Below, piece after piece: positions 43,129 through 50,575 of a stretch of 55,643 nt of DNA. The number at the start of each line of letters is the position of its first letter. Position 1 is the first letter of the stretch. The position numbers and the translations under genes were made by a program. A model generated the notes under the pieces. It did no database searches, was not told the DNA's origin, and was given only the letters and a program-made list of their open reading frames with translations. This DNA comes from Jiangella aurantiaca (lineage in GTDB: Bacteria; Actinomycetota; Actinomycetes; Jiangellales; Jiangellaceae), in the NCBI RefSeq assembly GCF_004349105.1, contig NZ_SMLB01000041.1, positions 1-55,643 on the forward strand. Direction: 5' to 3'.

Positions 43129-43245
43129 TCAGCGGGCGCTTACAGCGAGGTCCCGTCGGCCGTACTCGCCGCCGTTGTCGCGACGGTCGATGGCCTCCTG
43201 CAACGCGTGCCGGGCCTGCTGAGCCTGCTGCTGTTCCTCTGTCAT
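43129..43245 (-). CDS. Small hydrophilic protein of 38 residues, unknown function
   Basis: ATG at 43245 with GGAG 7 nt upstream, TGA at 43129-43131. The sequence begins [20 protein letters not shown] and ends [18 protein letters not shown]. The Gln/Ala-rich first half should form an amphipathic helix. It lies between leuB and serA. No relatives are recognised. The ribosome site and helical pattern favour a real gene, but its length leaves doubt. Confidence 0.45.
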   Translation of the reverse strand: MTEEQQQAQQARHALQEAIDRRDNGGEYGRRDLAVSAR

Positions 43246-43362
43246 GGTGCACTCCACAGATTTACTCGGTCGTCCAAGCATATGGAGCGCCGCGACGGCC
43301 GTCTCGCGTTATGGCGGACCATCTCAGGCTTCGAGACGGGATGCACGAACTCAACGATCGCC

Positions 43363-43432
43363 CACATCACGAGGATTACCCGAGCCTCAACACGCCTGCA
43401 GGCGTGTTGACGCAGCAGAAAACCTCATGATG
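43363..43432. repeat. Dispersed hairpin repeat, copy C
   Basis: A perfect 24-bp palindrome (43387-43410, centre CCTGCAGG) is flanked by GATCGCCCACATCACGAGG upstream and CCTCATGATGG downstream, which pair. The 5' half GAGGATTACCCGAGCCTCA matches copy B, but its 3' partner arm has diverged (CGCAGCAGAAAA). It lies between the 38-residue ORF and serA; the remaining gap 43246-43478 shows nothing else. Confidence 0.65.
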
Positions 43433-43478
43433 GCCCCGAATCCCGGCGCGACGGGAATTCGGGACCTGCGGAAGAGCC

Positions 43479-45068
43479 TCAGCCGTCGAGGTCGACGGTC
43501 CGGCCCCACTCGGCGCCGATGGCGGCGACGATGTCGTCGAGCACCTGGCCGGGGATGGCCTGGTCGACGGTCATGGCGACGAGCGCGTTGCCGCCCTTGC
43601 TCGACCGGCTGACCTGCATGCCGGCGATGTTGACGTCGGCCTCGCCGAGCACCCGCCCGACGGTGCCGACGACGCCCGGCCGGTCGGTGTAGCGCAGGAA
43701 CGCCATGTGCTCGGCCGGCACCACCTCGATGTCGTAACCCAGCACCTCGACGATCTTCTCGACGTGCTTGGGGCCGGACAGCGTGCCCGACACCGACACC
43801 GAGCGGCCGTCGGCCAGCACGCCGCGCAACGTCACCAGGTTGCGGTAGTCGTCCGACTCCTCGTCGGTGACCAGCCGGACCTCGACGCCGCGGTCAGCGG
43901 CGATGACCGGGGCGTTGACGTAGGAGACCGGGTCCTCGACGACGTCGGCGAAGACCCCCTTCAGAGCGGCCAACTCGAGGATCTTCACGTCGTTCGCGGT
44001 GATCTCACCGCGGACCTCGACGTCCAGCTGGGTCGCGACGCCGCCGGCCAGCGCGGTGAAGATGCGGCCGAGCTTCTCGGCCAGCGGGATACCGGGCCGG
44101 ACGTCCTCGGCGATGGCACCGCCCTTGACGTTGACGGCGTCGGGCACCAGCTCGCCGGCCAGCGCGAGACGCACGGAACGAGCGACCGACACACCGGCCT
44201 TCTCCTGCGCCTCCTCGGTCGACGCGCCGAGGTGCGGGGTGACGACGACCGACTCGAAGTCGAACAGCGGCGACTCGGTGGTCGGCTCGGACGCGAACAC
44301 GTCGATGCCGGCGCCGGCGACCCGGCCCTCCTTGAGCGCCAGGGCGAGCGCGTGCTCGTCGACGATGCCGCCACGCGCGGCGTTGATGATGCGCACCGAC
44401 GGCTTCACCTTGCGCAGCGCCTGCTCGCCGATGAGGCCGACGGTCTCGGGCGTCTTGGGCAGGTGGACGGTGATGAAGTCGCTCTCCTCGAGCAGCTGGT
44501 CGAGCGACACGCTGTGCACGCCCATCTGCGCGGCCCGGGCGGCCGGCACATAGGGATCGTAGGCGATGACGTTCATGCCGAACGACGACAGGCGCTGCGC
44601 GACGAGGACGCCGATGCGGCCGAGGCCGACGATGCCGACGGTCTTCTCGTACAGCTCCACACCGGAGTACTTGCTGCGCTTCCACTCGCCACCCTTGAGC
44701 GCCTGGTTGGCCGGGGCGATGTTGCGGGCGGTGGACAGCAGCAGGCCGACGGCCAGCTCCGCGGCGCTCGTGATGTTCGACGTGGGCGCGTTGACGACCA
44801 TGACGCCGGCCTGGGTGGCGGCCTTGACGTCGACGTTGTCGAGGCCGACGCCGGCGCGGGCGATGACCTTCAGCTTCTTGGCGGCGGCGATGGCCTCGGC
44901 GTCGACCTTGGTGGCGCTGCGGACCAGGATCGCGTCGACGTCGGTGATGGCCGGCAGCAGGGCCGCGCGGTCGGCGCCGTCCACCGTCCGGATCTCGAAG
45001 TCGGGCCCGAGCGCGTCGACGGTGGCGGGCGAGAGCTCTTCGGCGATGAGTACGACGGGCTTGGTCAC
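43479..45068 (-). CDS. serA: D-3-phosphoglycerate dehydrogenase, long ACT-domain form
   Basis: 529 residues. The NAD-binding motif is VGIVGLGRIGVLVAQRL (about residues 141-157) with catalytic residues in INAARGGIVDE and VVTPHLGASTEEAQ. An intervening domain of about 150 residues (ASB domain) and a C-terminal ACT domain (HMAFLRYTDRPGVVGTVGRVL) follow, as in mycobacterial SerA where serine inhibits. It starts the serine pathway from 3-phosphoglycerate. Upstream (45069-45202) there is a small CCACCG/CGGTGG stem at 45166-45183 and no recognised riboswitch. Confidence 0.97.
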   Translation of the reverse strand: MTKPVVLIAEELSPATVDALGPDFEIRTVDGADRAALLPAITDVDAILVRSATKVDAEAIAAAKKLKVIARAGVGLDNVDVKAATQAGVMVVNAPTSNITSAAELAVGLLLSTARNIAPANQALKGGEWKRSKYSGVELYEKTVGIVGLGRIGVLVAQRLSSFGMNVIAYDPYVPAARAAQMGVHSVSLDQLLEESDFITVHLPKTPETVGLIGEQALRKVKPSVRIINAARGGIVDEHALALALKEGRVAGAGIDVFASEPTTESPLFDFESVVVTPHLGASTEEAQEKAGVSVARSVRLALAGELVPDAVNVKGGAIAEDVRPGIPLAEKLGRIFTALAGGVATQLDVEVRGEITANDVKILELAALKGVFADVVEDPVSYVNAPVIAADRGVEVRLVTDEESDDYRNLVTLRGVLADGRSVSVSGTLSGPKHVEKIVEVLGYDIEVVPAEHMAFLRYTDRPGVVGTVGRVLGEADVNIAGMQVSRSSKGGNALVAMTVDQAIPGQVLDDIVAAIGAEWGRTVDLDG

Positions 45069-45202
45069 GGTGGTCTAAACCTCCGGGGTGTCGGGCGAGG
45101 TGTGACGAGCGCGACACTGGGCCCGGGTGCGACCGAGTGTAACGCCACGTAAACCCAATTCGCACCCACCGGACGTACGGTGGTCGGTTCGTTGCGTTTA
45201 GG

Positions 45203-45886
45203 TTACGTAGGGTCCGGCCACGTCTCCCCACGCCAGGCCGCATCCCAGAACATCCACTCGAACCGGGTCGCGCGCGCGTAGGCGTCGTGCATCGCCGCGA
45301 CGGTGCCCGGGTGCCGCTCGGCCTGTTCGTCGGCGAACGACTCCGCCCTGCGGGTGTCGGCCTCGAACACGGGGTCGCCGTACGTGCGTAGCCAGGCCTC
45401 GTACGGATGGTTCTCCCCGCTGGGGCGGTCGGACAGGACGGGGACCAGCTCGCGCCCGACCTCGGTGTAGACGCGGAAGCACGGCAGCAGCCCGGCCAGC
45501 GCGACCCCGGCGGGCGCCAGCGCGGCGTCGGCCTGCAGCGTGTTGACGTAGGCCAGGCAGGTCGGCGTCGGCTCCACATCGCCGACGGCGTCCGCGAGGG
45601 TCAGCCCGGCCTCGGCGAGCAGCGCCTCGTGCAGGAGCCGCTCGGCGTCGACGGCGCCGGCGGCGAACCGGGCCAGCACCGCCGCCTGCTCCGCCTCCGG
45701 CCAGCGGGCCGCCGTCGTCGCCAGAGCGCGGGCGTAACGGGACAGGTAGTGCGCGTCGTCGGCGATGTAGCGGAGGAACACCTTGCGCTCCAGCGTCCCG
45801 TCGGCCAGGCCGGCGAGGAACGGGTGGGCGCGGATGGCGTCGTACCAGGGAGCGGCCGCGGCCCAGGCGTCGGCGGAGAAGCTCAT
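45203..45886 (-). CDS. tenA: TenA-family thiaminase II-like protein
   Basis: 227 residues, start overlapping the thiD stop by 4 bp. The all-helical TenA fold shows FLAGLADGTLERKVFLRYIADDAHYLSRYARAL with the conserved Asp, and PCFRVYTEVGREL and MFWDAAWRGETWP near the end. Notably the canonical nucleophilic Cys position in the C-x-x-Y-region reads LLPCFRVYTEVG, so the Cys is retained. TenA salvages pyrimidine fragments of degraded thiamine to HMP, which fits co-transcription with thiD under TPP control. Confidence 0.93.
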   Translation of the reverse strand: MSFSADAWAAAAPWYDAIRAHPFLAGLADGTLERKVFLRYIADDAHYLSRYARALATTAARWPEAEQAAVLARFAAGAVDAERLLHEALLAEAGLTLADAVGDVEPTPTCLAYVNTLQADAALAPAGVALAGLLPCFRVYTEVGRELVPVLSDRPSGENHPYEAWLRTYGDPVFEADTRRAESFADEQAERHPGTVAAMHDAYARATRFEWMFWDAAWRGETWPDPT

Positions 45887-46704
45887 GCGCGTTCCCCCTC
45901 AGACGGCGCCGGCGTCCACCAGGCGTGGAAATGGTGCACGGGACCGTGGCCGGCGCCGACGTGCAACTGGTCGCCGGCGAGCAGGGCGTCGGTGAGGTAG
46001 GTCTTCGCCGCCTGGACGGACTCGCGCAGCGGCCGCCTGTGTCCCAGCCCGACGGCGATCGCCGACGACAGCGTGCAGCCGGTGCCGTGCGTGTTCGCCG
46101 TCGGGACCCGCGGCACCCGCAGCTCCAGCACACCGTCGTCGTCGGCCAGCACGTCGGTGGCGTCCGGCCCGGGCGCGTGCCCGCCCTTGACCAGCGCCGC
46201 CGGGCCCTTGGCGTGCAGCTCGGTTGCGGCGTCGGCGGCCTCCTCGGGCGCGACGGCGGGCAGCCCGAGCAGCGCCGCGGCCTCCGGCAGGTTCGGCGTG
46301 ACGACGCTGGCCAGCGGCAGCAGCCGGTTGCGGATCGCCTCGACGGTCGCGTCGTCGACCAGCCGGTCCCCCGACGTCGCGACCATGACGGGGTCGACGA
46401 CGAGGTGGCGGACTCCGTGCCGGCGGGCTGCGTCGGCGACCGCCTCGACGACGTCCGGGCTGCCCAGCATGCCGGTCTTGACCGCCGCCACGTCGAGGTC
46501 GGCGAAGAGCGCGTCCAGCTGCTCGGTCACGAACGAGCCGGGCACCGGGAGGACGCCGGTCACGCCGCGGGTGTTCTGCGCTGTCAGCGCCGTGAGCACC
46601 GCGCCGCCGTACGCGCCCAGTGCCGAGAACGTCTTGAGGTCGGCCTGGATGCCCGCGCCGCCGGACGGGTCGGATCCCGCCACCGTGATGATCGTGGGTG
46701 TCAT
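45883..46704 (-). CDS. thiD: HMP/HMP-P kinase
   Basis: 273 residues. Ribokinase-like fold with VAGSDPSGGAGIQADLKTFSALGAYGGAVLTALTAQNT at the N-terminus, VAAVKTGMLGSPDVV, VVDPVMVATSGDRL and the anion hole/catalytic Asp block TANTHGTGCTLSSAIA. It phosphorylates hydroxymethylpyrimidine twice for thiamine synthesis. It is the first gene after the TPP riboswitch and overlaps tenA, giving an HMP salvage operon. thiC and thiE are not in the window. Confidence 0.97.
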   Translation of the reverse strand: MTPTIITVAGSDPSGGAGIQADLKTFSALGAYGGAVLTALTAQNTRGVTGVLPVPGSFVTEQLDALFADLDVAAVKTGMLGSPDVVEAVADAARRHGVRHLVVDPVMVATSGDRLVDDATVEAIRNRLLPLASVVTPNLPEAAALLGLPAVAPEEAADAATELHAKGPAALVKGGHAPGPDATDVLADDDGVLELRVPRVPTANTHGTGCTLSSAIAVGLGHRRPLRESVQAAKTYLTDALLAGDQLHVGAGHGPVHHFHAWWTPAPSEGERA

Positions 46705-46767
46705 GTGTCGCCGTCAGCTCCTCTCGCCGGGGAGGGAGCACGACGACGCCGGCCACTGCCGCCGTCA

Positions 46768-46850
46768 CCGTCGGTCTCCCTGCGCCGGCATGACCCGGAT
46801 CAGGTTCGGCGGGTGTGATCTCAGCCCACGCGGGGCACCCCGGCCGATCG
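46768..46850 (-). promoter_or_regulatory. TPP riboswitch (THI element) upstream of thiD
   Basis: The minus strand shows the conserved order GGGGTGCCC, GGCTGAGATCACACCC, GAACCTGATCCGGGTCATGC, GGCGCAGGGA. These are the pyrimidine-sensor helix (CTGAGA) and pyrophosphate-sensor helix (the CGCAGGGA end) of the TPP aptamer. It lies 64 nt upstream of thiD; high TPP should shut off thiD-tenA, probably by hiding the ribosome site GAGAGGAG-like near 46714. Confidence 0.92.
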
Positions 46851-46864
46851 GTTCTGCCGCCACC

Positions 46865-47968
46865 TTACCCGGCGGTGAGATGCTCCGCGAAGAAGGCGGC
46901 CGACCTTTCGATCGACAGCTGCCAGCCCGCCTCGAACGCGTGCGGCTCGCCCTCGTAGAGCTGCAGCGTGACGTCCTTGCCGGCGGCCCGCAGCGCGGCG
47001 TCGGTGTCGTGGGCCCACTGCGGCGGGCAGGTCTCGTCGGCGGTGCCGTGGTGGATGAGCAGCGGCTCGGTGACCCGGTCGAGAAACGTCACCGGTGAGA
47101 CGTCGCGCCAGAACGCCGGGTTCTCCTCCGGCGCGCCATAGGCGGCGACGATCTCGGCGGTGAGGTCTTCCGTGCCCGGCCGGCCGCGGATCCAGCGGTC
47201 GAAGTTCTGGACGGCGTTCGAGCTCACCGACGCGTAGATCACCGCGGCGTCGACCAGTCCCGGCTGGACGACCAGCGTGTTCAGCGTGACGCCGCCGCCC
47301 ATCGACCGGCCGAGCAGGCCGACCCGCTCGCCGTCCAGCTGCGGGATGTGGGAGGCCGCCCGCACCGCCAGCACCGCGTTGACGACGTCCTCGGTGTAGC
47401 CGAGCCGCAGCCGCACCTCGTTCGCGGGGTCGTCGTCGGAGCCGGCGTGGTTGCGGTAGTCGGTGTGCAGGACGGCGTAGCCCTGGCGGGCGAGGTAGTC
47501 CTGCTCGCGGCGCAGTCCGCGGCCGGTCGTATAGATGTCCGGGTCGATGTAGCCGTGCGCGAGGACGAGAACGGGGAGCGGGCCGTTGCCGGCGGGGAGG
47601 TTGAGGATGCCGCTGATGGTCAGGCCGCTGCTGCGGTAGGTGACGGCATACCGCGTGTAGGCGTCCGTGGTCTCCAGCACCTCGCCGAGCCGCAGGTCGC
47701 CGCCGTCGTACCGCTGGTGCATGAGCGCCGGCAGCGAGACGTGGTGTGGCGGGGTCGGTGTGGGCGTCGGGCTCGGCGTGGGTGATGGCGTCGGTGATGG
47801 CGTGGGCGACGGGGTCGGCGTCGGCGCGGCGGCCGGCGCGCTGGTACCCGACGAGGCCGGGCTGGGCGGGCCGCCGAGCTGGTCGCCGTCGTCGCCGGAG
47901 CAGGCGGCCAGCAGCAGCGCCGCGGCGGCCGCCGTCGCCGTCAGCCGGGACCTGAACACGTGGCCCAT
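46865..47968 (-). CDS. Surface lipoprotein alpha/beta hydrolase with Pro-Thr linker
   Basis: 367 residues. The signal ends LLLAACSG (lipobox). Residues about 45-75 are a Thr-Pro-rich linker (TPTPSPTPSPTPSPT) that would span the cell wall. The peptidase S9-like domain has VLVLAHGYIDPDIY, the nucleophile VGLLGRSMGGGVTLNT, the acid in LLIHHGTADETCPP and the His in LYEGEPHAFEAG. It is likely a surface peptidase or esterase. It ends 15 nt before the TPP riboswitch and has a divergent neighbour 20 bp upstream. Confidence 0.92.
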   Translation of the reverse strand: MGHVFRSRLTATAAAAALLLAACSGDDGDQLGGPPSPASSGTSAPAAAPTPTPSPTPSPTPSPTPSPTPTPTPPHHVSLPALMHQRYDGGDLRLGEVLETTDAYTRYAVTYRSSGLTISGILNLPAGNGPLPVLVLAHGYIDPDIYTTGRGLRREQDYLARQGYAVLHTDYRNHAGSDDDPANEVRLRLGYTEDVVNAVLAVRAASHIPQLDGERVGLLGRSMGGGVTLNTLVVQPGLVDAAVIYASVSSNAVQNFDRWIRGRPGTEDLTAEIVAAYGAPEENPAFWRDVSPVTFLDRVTEPLLIHHGTADETCPPQWAHDTDAALRAAGKDVTLQLYEGEPHAFEAGWQLSIERSAAFFAEHLTAG

Positions 47969-47988
47969 TCTCCCCGCATGATGGAGGC

Positions 47989-48420
47989 ATGGCGCGGACG
48001 TATCGCACGACCCTGGCCCGGCGCATCGGCAACGCGGCCATCGCGACGGCGTTGAAGGCAGGGCTGGTGCCGCCGTACGCCCTGCTCACGGTGCGCGGGC
48101 GGAAGTCCGGCCGGCCGCGGACCACTCCCGTGCGGGTGATGACGCACGGCGGCCGGCGCTACCTCGTCGCGCCGTACGGCGACGTCGCGTGGGCGCGCAA
48201 CGCCCGGGAGGCCGGCGAGGTGTCGCTGCGCCGCGGCCGCAACCGCGCCTCATACGCCGTCGTCGAGTGCGGTCCCGACGAGGCCGGCCCGGTGCTCAAG
48301 GCGTACCTACGGGTCGAGCCGATCACCCGTCCGTACTTCGACGCCCGCCCGTCCGACCCGCCGGCGGCGTTCGCGGCGGAGGCCGGCCGGCACCCCGTCT
48401 TCCGGCTGGAGCCGCGCTAG
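47989..48420 (+). CDS. Nitroreductase/deazaflavin-dependent oxidoreductase family protein (DUF385)
   Basis: 143 residues. The family motif YALLTVRGRKSGRPRTTPV (residues about 25-43) forms the F420-binding split-barrel start, followed by RYLVAPYGDVAWARNAREAGEVSLRRGRN. Members bind the deazaflavin F420 and reduce nitro or quinone compounds. A -10-like CATGAT ends 5 nt before the ATG, so the transcript may be leaderless. It is divergent from the lipoprotein hydrolase. Confidence 0.9.
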   Translation: MARTYRTTLARRIGNAAIATALKAGLVPPYALLTVRGRKSGRPRTTPVRVMTHGGRRYLVAPYGDVAWARNAREAGEVSLRRGRNRASYAVVECGPDEAGPVLKAYLRVEPITRPYFDARPSDPPAAFAAEAGRHPVFRLEPR

Positions 48421-48474
48421 TTCCTTTCCCTTGTGCGGCTCGCGGCCCGCCTGAGACCTCGCGGTCGGCTTGCG
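48419..48474 (+). repeat. Short dispersed repeat, copy 2
   Basis: Matches 29683-29738 at its start (GTTCCTTTCCCTTG) and end (GACCTCGCGGTCG), lying between the convergent DUF385 and ClpN genes. The first two bases fall inside the DUF385 stop codon. Confidence 0.4.
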
Positions 48475-48479
48475 GCCAA

Positions 48480-49082
48480 TCAGGCCGCCTTGCGGAGGTC
48501 GGCCAGCACCTGCTCGCGGACGGCGCGTGGCTGGATGCCGAGCCGGTCGAACACCGCCGTCGTCTGCTGGTCGTCGCTGCGCAGCAGGCCGAGCAGGATG
48601 TGCTGCGTCCCGATCGAGTTGTCCTTGCGGGCCAGCGCCTCGCGCAGCGACAGCTCCAGCGCCTTCTTCGCCCGCGGCGCGAACGGGAGGTGCCCAGGCC
48701 CGCGGTCAGTCCGCTTGCGGCGGAAGACGCCGAACCGCTTGCCGCGGCCGGACGCCAGCGGCGCGTCGAGGGCGCCCTCGCCGAACGCCCGCTCGGCGCG
48801 CCGGCGCACCTCGTCGAGGTCGATGCCGAACGCCTTCAGCGCCTCGGTGTCCTCGTCGCCGAGCCGGTCTCCGCCGTCTCCCGCGACGGCGACCACCGCC
48901 TCGCGGCCGCGCTCGGCCGTCACGCCGAGCCGGGTCAGCGTCGCCACACCCGGCGCATCGGGCGCGGCGAGCAGCGACAGCAGCACGTGCTCGGTGCCGA
49001 TCCAGCCGTGCCGCAGCTCGCGGGCCTCCTTCTGGGCCCCGATGACGACATCACGGGCCTCTCGGGTGAACCGCTCGAACAT
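48480..49082 (-). CDS. Clp N-domain protein (stand-alone ClpC-type double N repeat)
   Basis: 200 residues. The first Clp_N repeat is FERFTREARDVVIGAQKEARELRHGWIGTEHVLLSLL; the second, near residue 135, is LPFAPRAKKALELSLREALARKDNSIGTQHILLGLLRSD. They are joined by a basic linker (KRFGVFRRKR). There is no AAA+ domain. In ClpC this domain binds substrates, adaptors and phospho-arginine, so the protein could compete with ClpC or act as an adaptor. It lies 2 bp after the HTH gene and is probably controlled with it. Confidence 0.92.
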   Translation of the reverse strand: MFERFTREARDVVIGAQKEARELRHGWIGTEHVLLSLLAAPDAPGVATLTRLGVTAERGREAVVAVAGDGGDRLGDEDTEALKAFGIDLDEVRRRAERAFGEGALDAPLASGRGKRFGVFRRKRTDRGPGHLPFAPRAKKALELSLREALARKDNSIGTQHILLGLLRSDDQQTTAVFDRLGIQPRAVREQVLADLRKAA

Positions 49083-49084
49083 CC

Positions 49085-49309
49085 TTACCTCCTCGCGTGC
49101 TTCTTGTGCACGGCCTGTCTGCTGACGCCGAGGGCGGCCCCGATCTCCTCCCAGGACCAGCCCTGGCGGCGGGCGCTCTCGACCTGCAGCGCCTCGAGCC
49201 GCTCCACCAGCCGGCGCAGCGCGGCGACCGCCCGCAAGCCGACCCTCGGGTCGGCATCGACGGCCCCGGTCGCGGCGTCGACCGCCTCTCGTGCCTCCGA
49301 TCCGGTCAT
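49085..49309 (-). CDS. Small helix-turn-helix protein partnered with the ClpN gene
   Basis: 74 residues from the ATG at 49309. An upstream in-frame start at 49345 is inside the promoter and rejected. The C-terminal HTH is RRQGWSWEEIGAALGVSRQAVHKKHARR; the first half (ADPRVGLRAVAALRRLVERLEALQVESA) is a helix likely to dimerise. A -10 box ends 6 nt before the start, so the mRNA is leaderless. It is translated just ahead of the ClpN protein and flanked by paired TTGACA-containing palindromes, which suggests that it represses its own operon. Confidence 0.85.
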   Translation of the reverse strand: MTGSEAREAVDAATGAVDADPRVGLRAVAALRRLVERLEALQVESARRQGWSWEEIGAALGVSRQAVHKKHARR

Positions 49310-49356
49310 GCTGTCAACATAAGCTGACAGCCGTAGGCGTGTCAACTCATGTTGAC
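49310..49356 (-). promoter_or_regulatory. Promoter of the HTH-ClpN operon with two palindromes
   Basis: Minus-strand TTGACA (49340-49345) and TATGTT (49316-49321) are 18 nt apart. GTCAACTCATGTTGAC (49341-49356) is a perfect inverted repeat over the -35 box. A second inverted repeat with arms GCTGTCA and TGACAGC (49310-49331, spacer 8) covers the -10 box and the start point. Shared TTGACA/TGTCAA half-sites suggest one regulator, probably the encoded HTH protein. Confidence 0.6.
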
Positions 49357-49395
49357 GAGGTCGGTTGTCGGTGGCCGCCGATACGGTCGCAAGGC

Positions 49396-50049
49396 ATGAT
49401 CGAACCCGACTTCGTCACCGCCACCCGCACCGCCTACGACACGGTCGCCGTGTCCTACGCCGAGGTCCTGCGCGACCACCTCGCCGGCGAGCCGTTCGAC
49501 CGCGCGATGCTCGACGCGTTCACGTCGCTGGTCGGCACCGGAACCGGGCCGGTCGTCGAGGTCGGGTGCGGCCCGGGCCGCATCACCGGCTACCTGCACG
49601 GCCTCGGCCTCGACATCTCCGGCGTCGATCTGTCGCCGGCGATGATCGAGGTCGCCCGCGCCGCCCACCCCGGCGTCCGGTTCACGGTCGGCTCGATGAT
49701 GGCCCTCGACGTCCCCGACGGCGCCCTGGCCGGGCTGGTCGCGTGGTACTCGATCATCCACACGCCGCCCGAGCTGCTCCCCGGCGTCTTCGCCGAGTTC
49801 CGCCGCGTCTTGCACGACGGCGGCCGGCTGCTGCTCGCCTTCCAGGTCGGGGACGAGCGGGTGCGGGTGGAGCAGGCGTACGGGCACTCCGTCGCGGTCG
49901 ACGCGTACCGGCTGCCGCCCGACCACATCGCCGAGCTGCTCGCCGGCGCCGGCTTCGCCGTCGAGGGGCGGCTCGTCCGGGCGGCCCGGCCGCCGGAGAA
50001 GACGCCGCAGGCCTACCTGCTGGCGAAGGCGGAGGCGGCGGTGCCCTGA
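49396..50049 (+). CDS. Class I SAM-dependent methyltransferase
   Basis: 217 residues from the ATG at 49396. TACGGT ends 8 nt upstream without a ribosome site, suggesting leaderless translation. The SAM-binding motif I is VVEVGCGPGRIT (residues about 53-64), followed by LDISGVDLSPAMIEVAR, VRFTVGSMMALDVPD and GGRLLLAFQVG. Small-molecule methyltransferase of unknown substrate. It is divergent from the HTH-ClpN pair and shares their control region. Confidence 0.93.
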   Translation: MIEPDFVTATRTAYDTVAVSYAEVLRDHLAGEPFDRAMLDAFTSLVGTGTGPVVEVGCGPGRITGYLHGLGLDISGVDLSPAMIEVARAAHPGVRFTVGSMMALDVPDGALAGLVAWYSIIHTPPELLPGVFAEFRRVLHDGGRLLLAFQVGDERVRVEQAYGHSVAVDAYRLPPDHIAELLAGAGFAVEGRLVRAARPPEKTPQAYLLAKAEAAVP

Positions 50050-50062
50050 CGCACTACGCGCC

Positions 50063-50524
50063 TCAGGGGGTCGGCTCGCCGCCCGTGATCATCCGGGCCG
50101 CCTTCGCGGCGCGGTCGTCGCGGGTCTGCTGCTTCTTGCCCTCGGCCACCCAGTCGGCGTAGCGCTTGCGGTGCGAGAACGGCATCGCCTCGTACGTCCG
50201 CAGCGCCGCCTGGTCGGCCGCGAGCGCGGCGCTCAGCTCGCGCGGCACGTCGACGACGCGCGGTTCGTCGTCCGGCTCGATCGCGACGTGCACGGTGTCG
50301 CCGACGTCGACGCCGAGCTCGGCGCGCTGGGCCTTGGGCAGGCCGATCCACCCGGCGCCGCCGTAGACGGCGACCGTCGTGCGGAACGCCGGCGCGCCGT
50401 TGACGGACACCCGGACCGGGGCGCGGGCCTTGCCGTACGCCTCCTTCGGGTCGAACGGCAGCGCGAAGCCGCCGCCCGGGCCGTCGTCGCCGATGAGCTC
50501 CGCGTCGAACTCCGCCGTCGCCAT
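50063..50524 (-). CDS. DUF1905 / YdeI-like bacteriocin-protection domain protein
   Basis: 153 residues. The N-terminal half (FALPFDPKEAYGKARAPVRVSVNGAPAFRTTVAVYGGAGWIGLPK) matches DUF1905. The second half (DEPRVVDVPRELSAALAADQAALRTYEAMPFSHRKRYADWVAEGKKQQTRDDRAAKAARMITGG) matches the YdeI/OmdA helical domain, linked to peptide stress resistance in Bacillus. CACAAT ends 6 nt before the ATG, so it is leaderless. It is divergent from the PPOX-type gene 51 bp away. Confidence 0.9.
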   Translation of the reverse strand: MATAEFDAELIGDDGPGGGFALPFDPKEAYGKARAPVRVSVNGAPAFRTTVAVYGGAGWIGLPKAQRAELGVDVGDTVHVAIEPDDEPRVVDVPRELSAALAADQAALRTYEAMPFSHRKRYADWVAEGKKQQTRDDRAAKAARMITGGEPTP

Positions 50525-50575
50525 GCCGCCATTGTGCGCCCGGATCTGTCGGCGGGCACGCCTAGTCTCGGCACC

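Noticed and set aside
45069-45202. Possible riboswitch or attenuator upstream of serA
   Set aside because: Only a 6-bp stem (CCACCG/CGGTGG) and no T-tract or recognised aptamer elements were found.
47746-47860. GTGTGGGC-type tandem repeats that look like a CRISPR or VNTR
   Set aside because: They encode the Thr-Pro linker of the lipoprotein hydrolase on the minus strand; there are no spacers.
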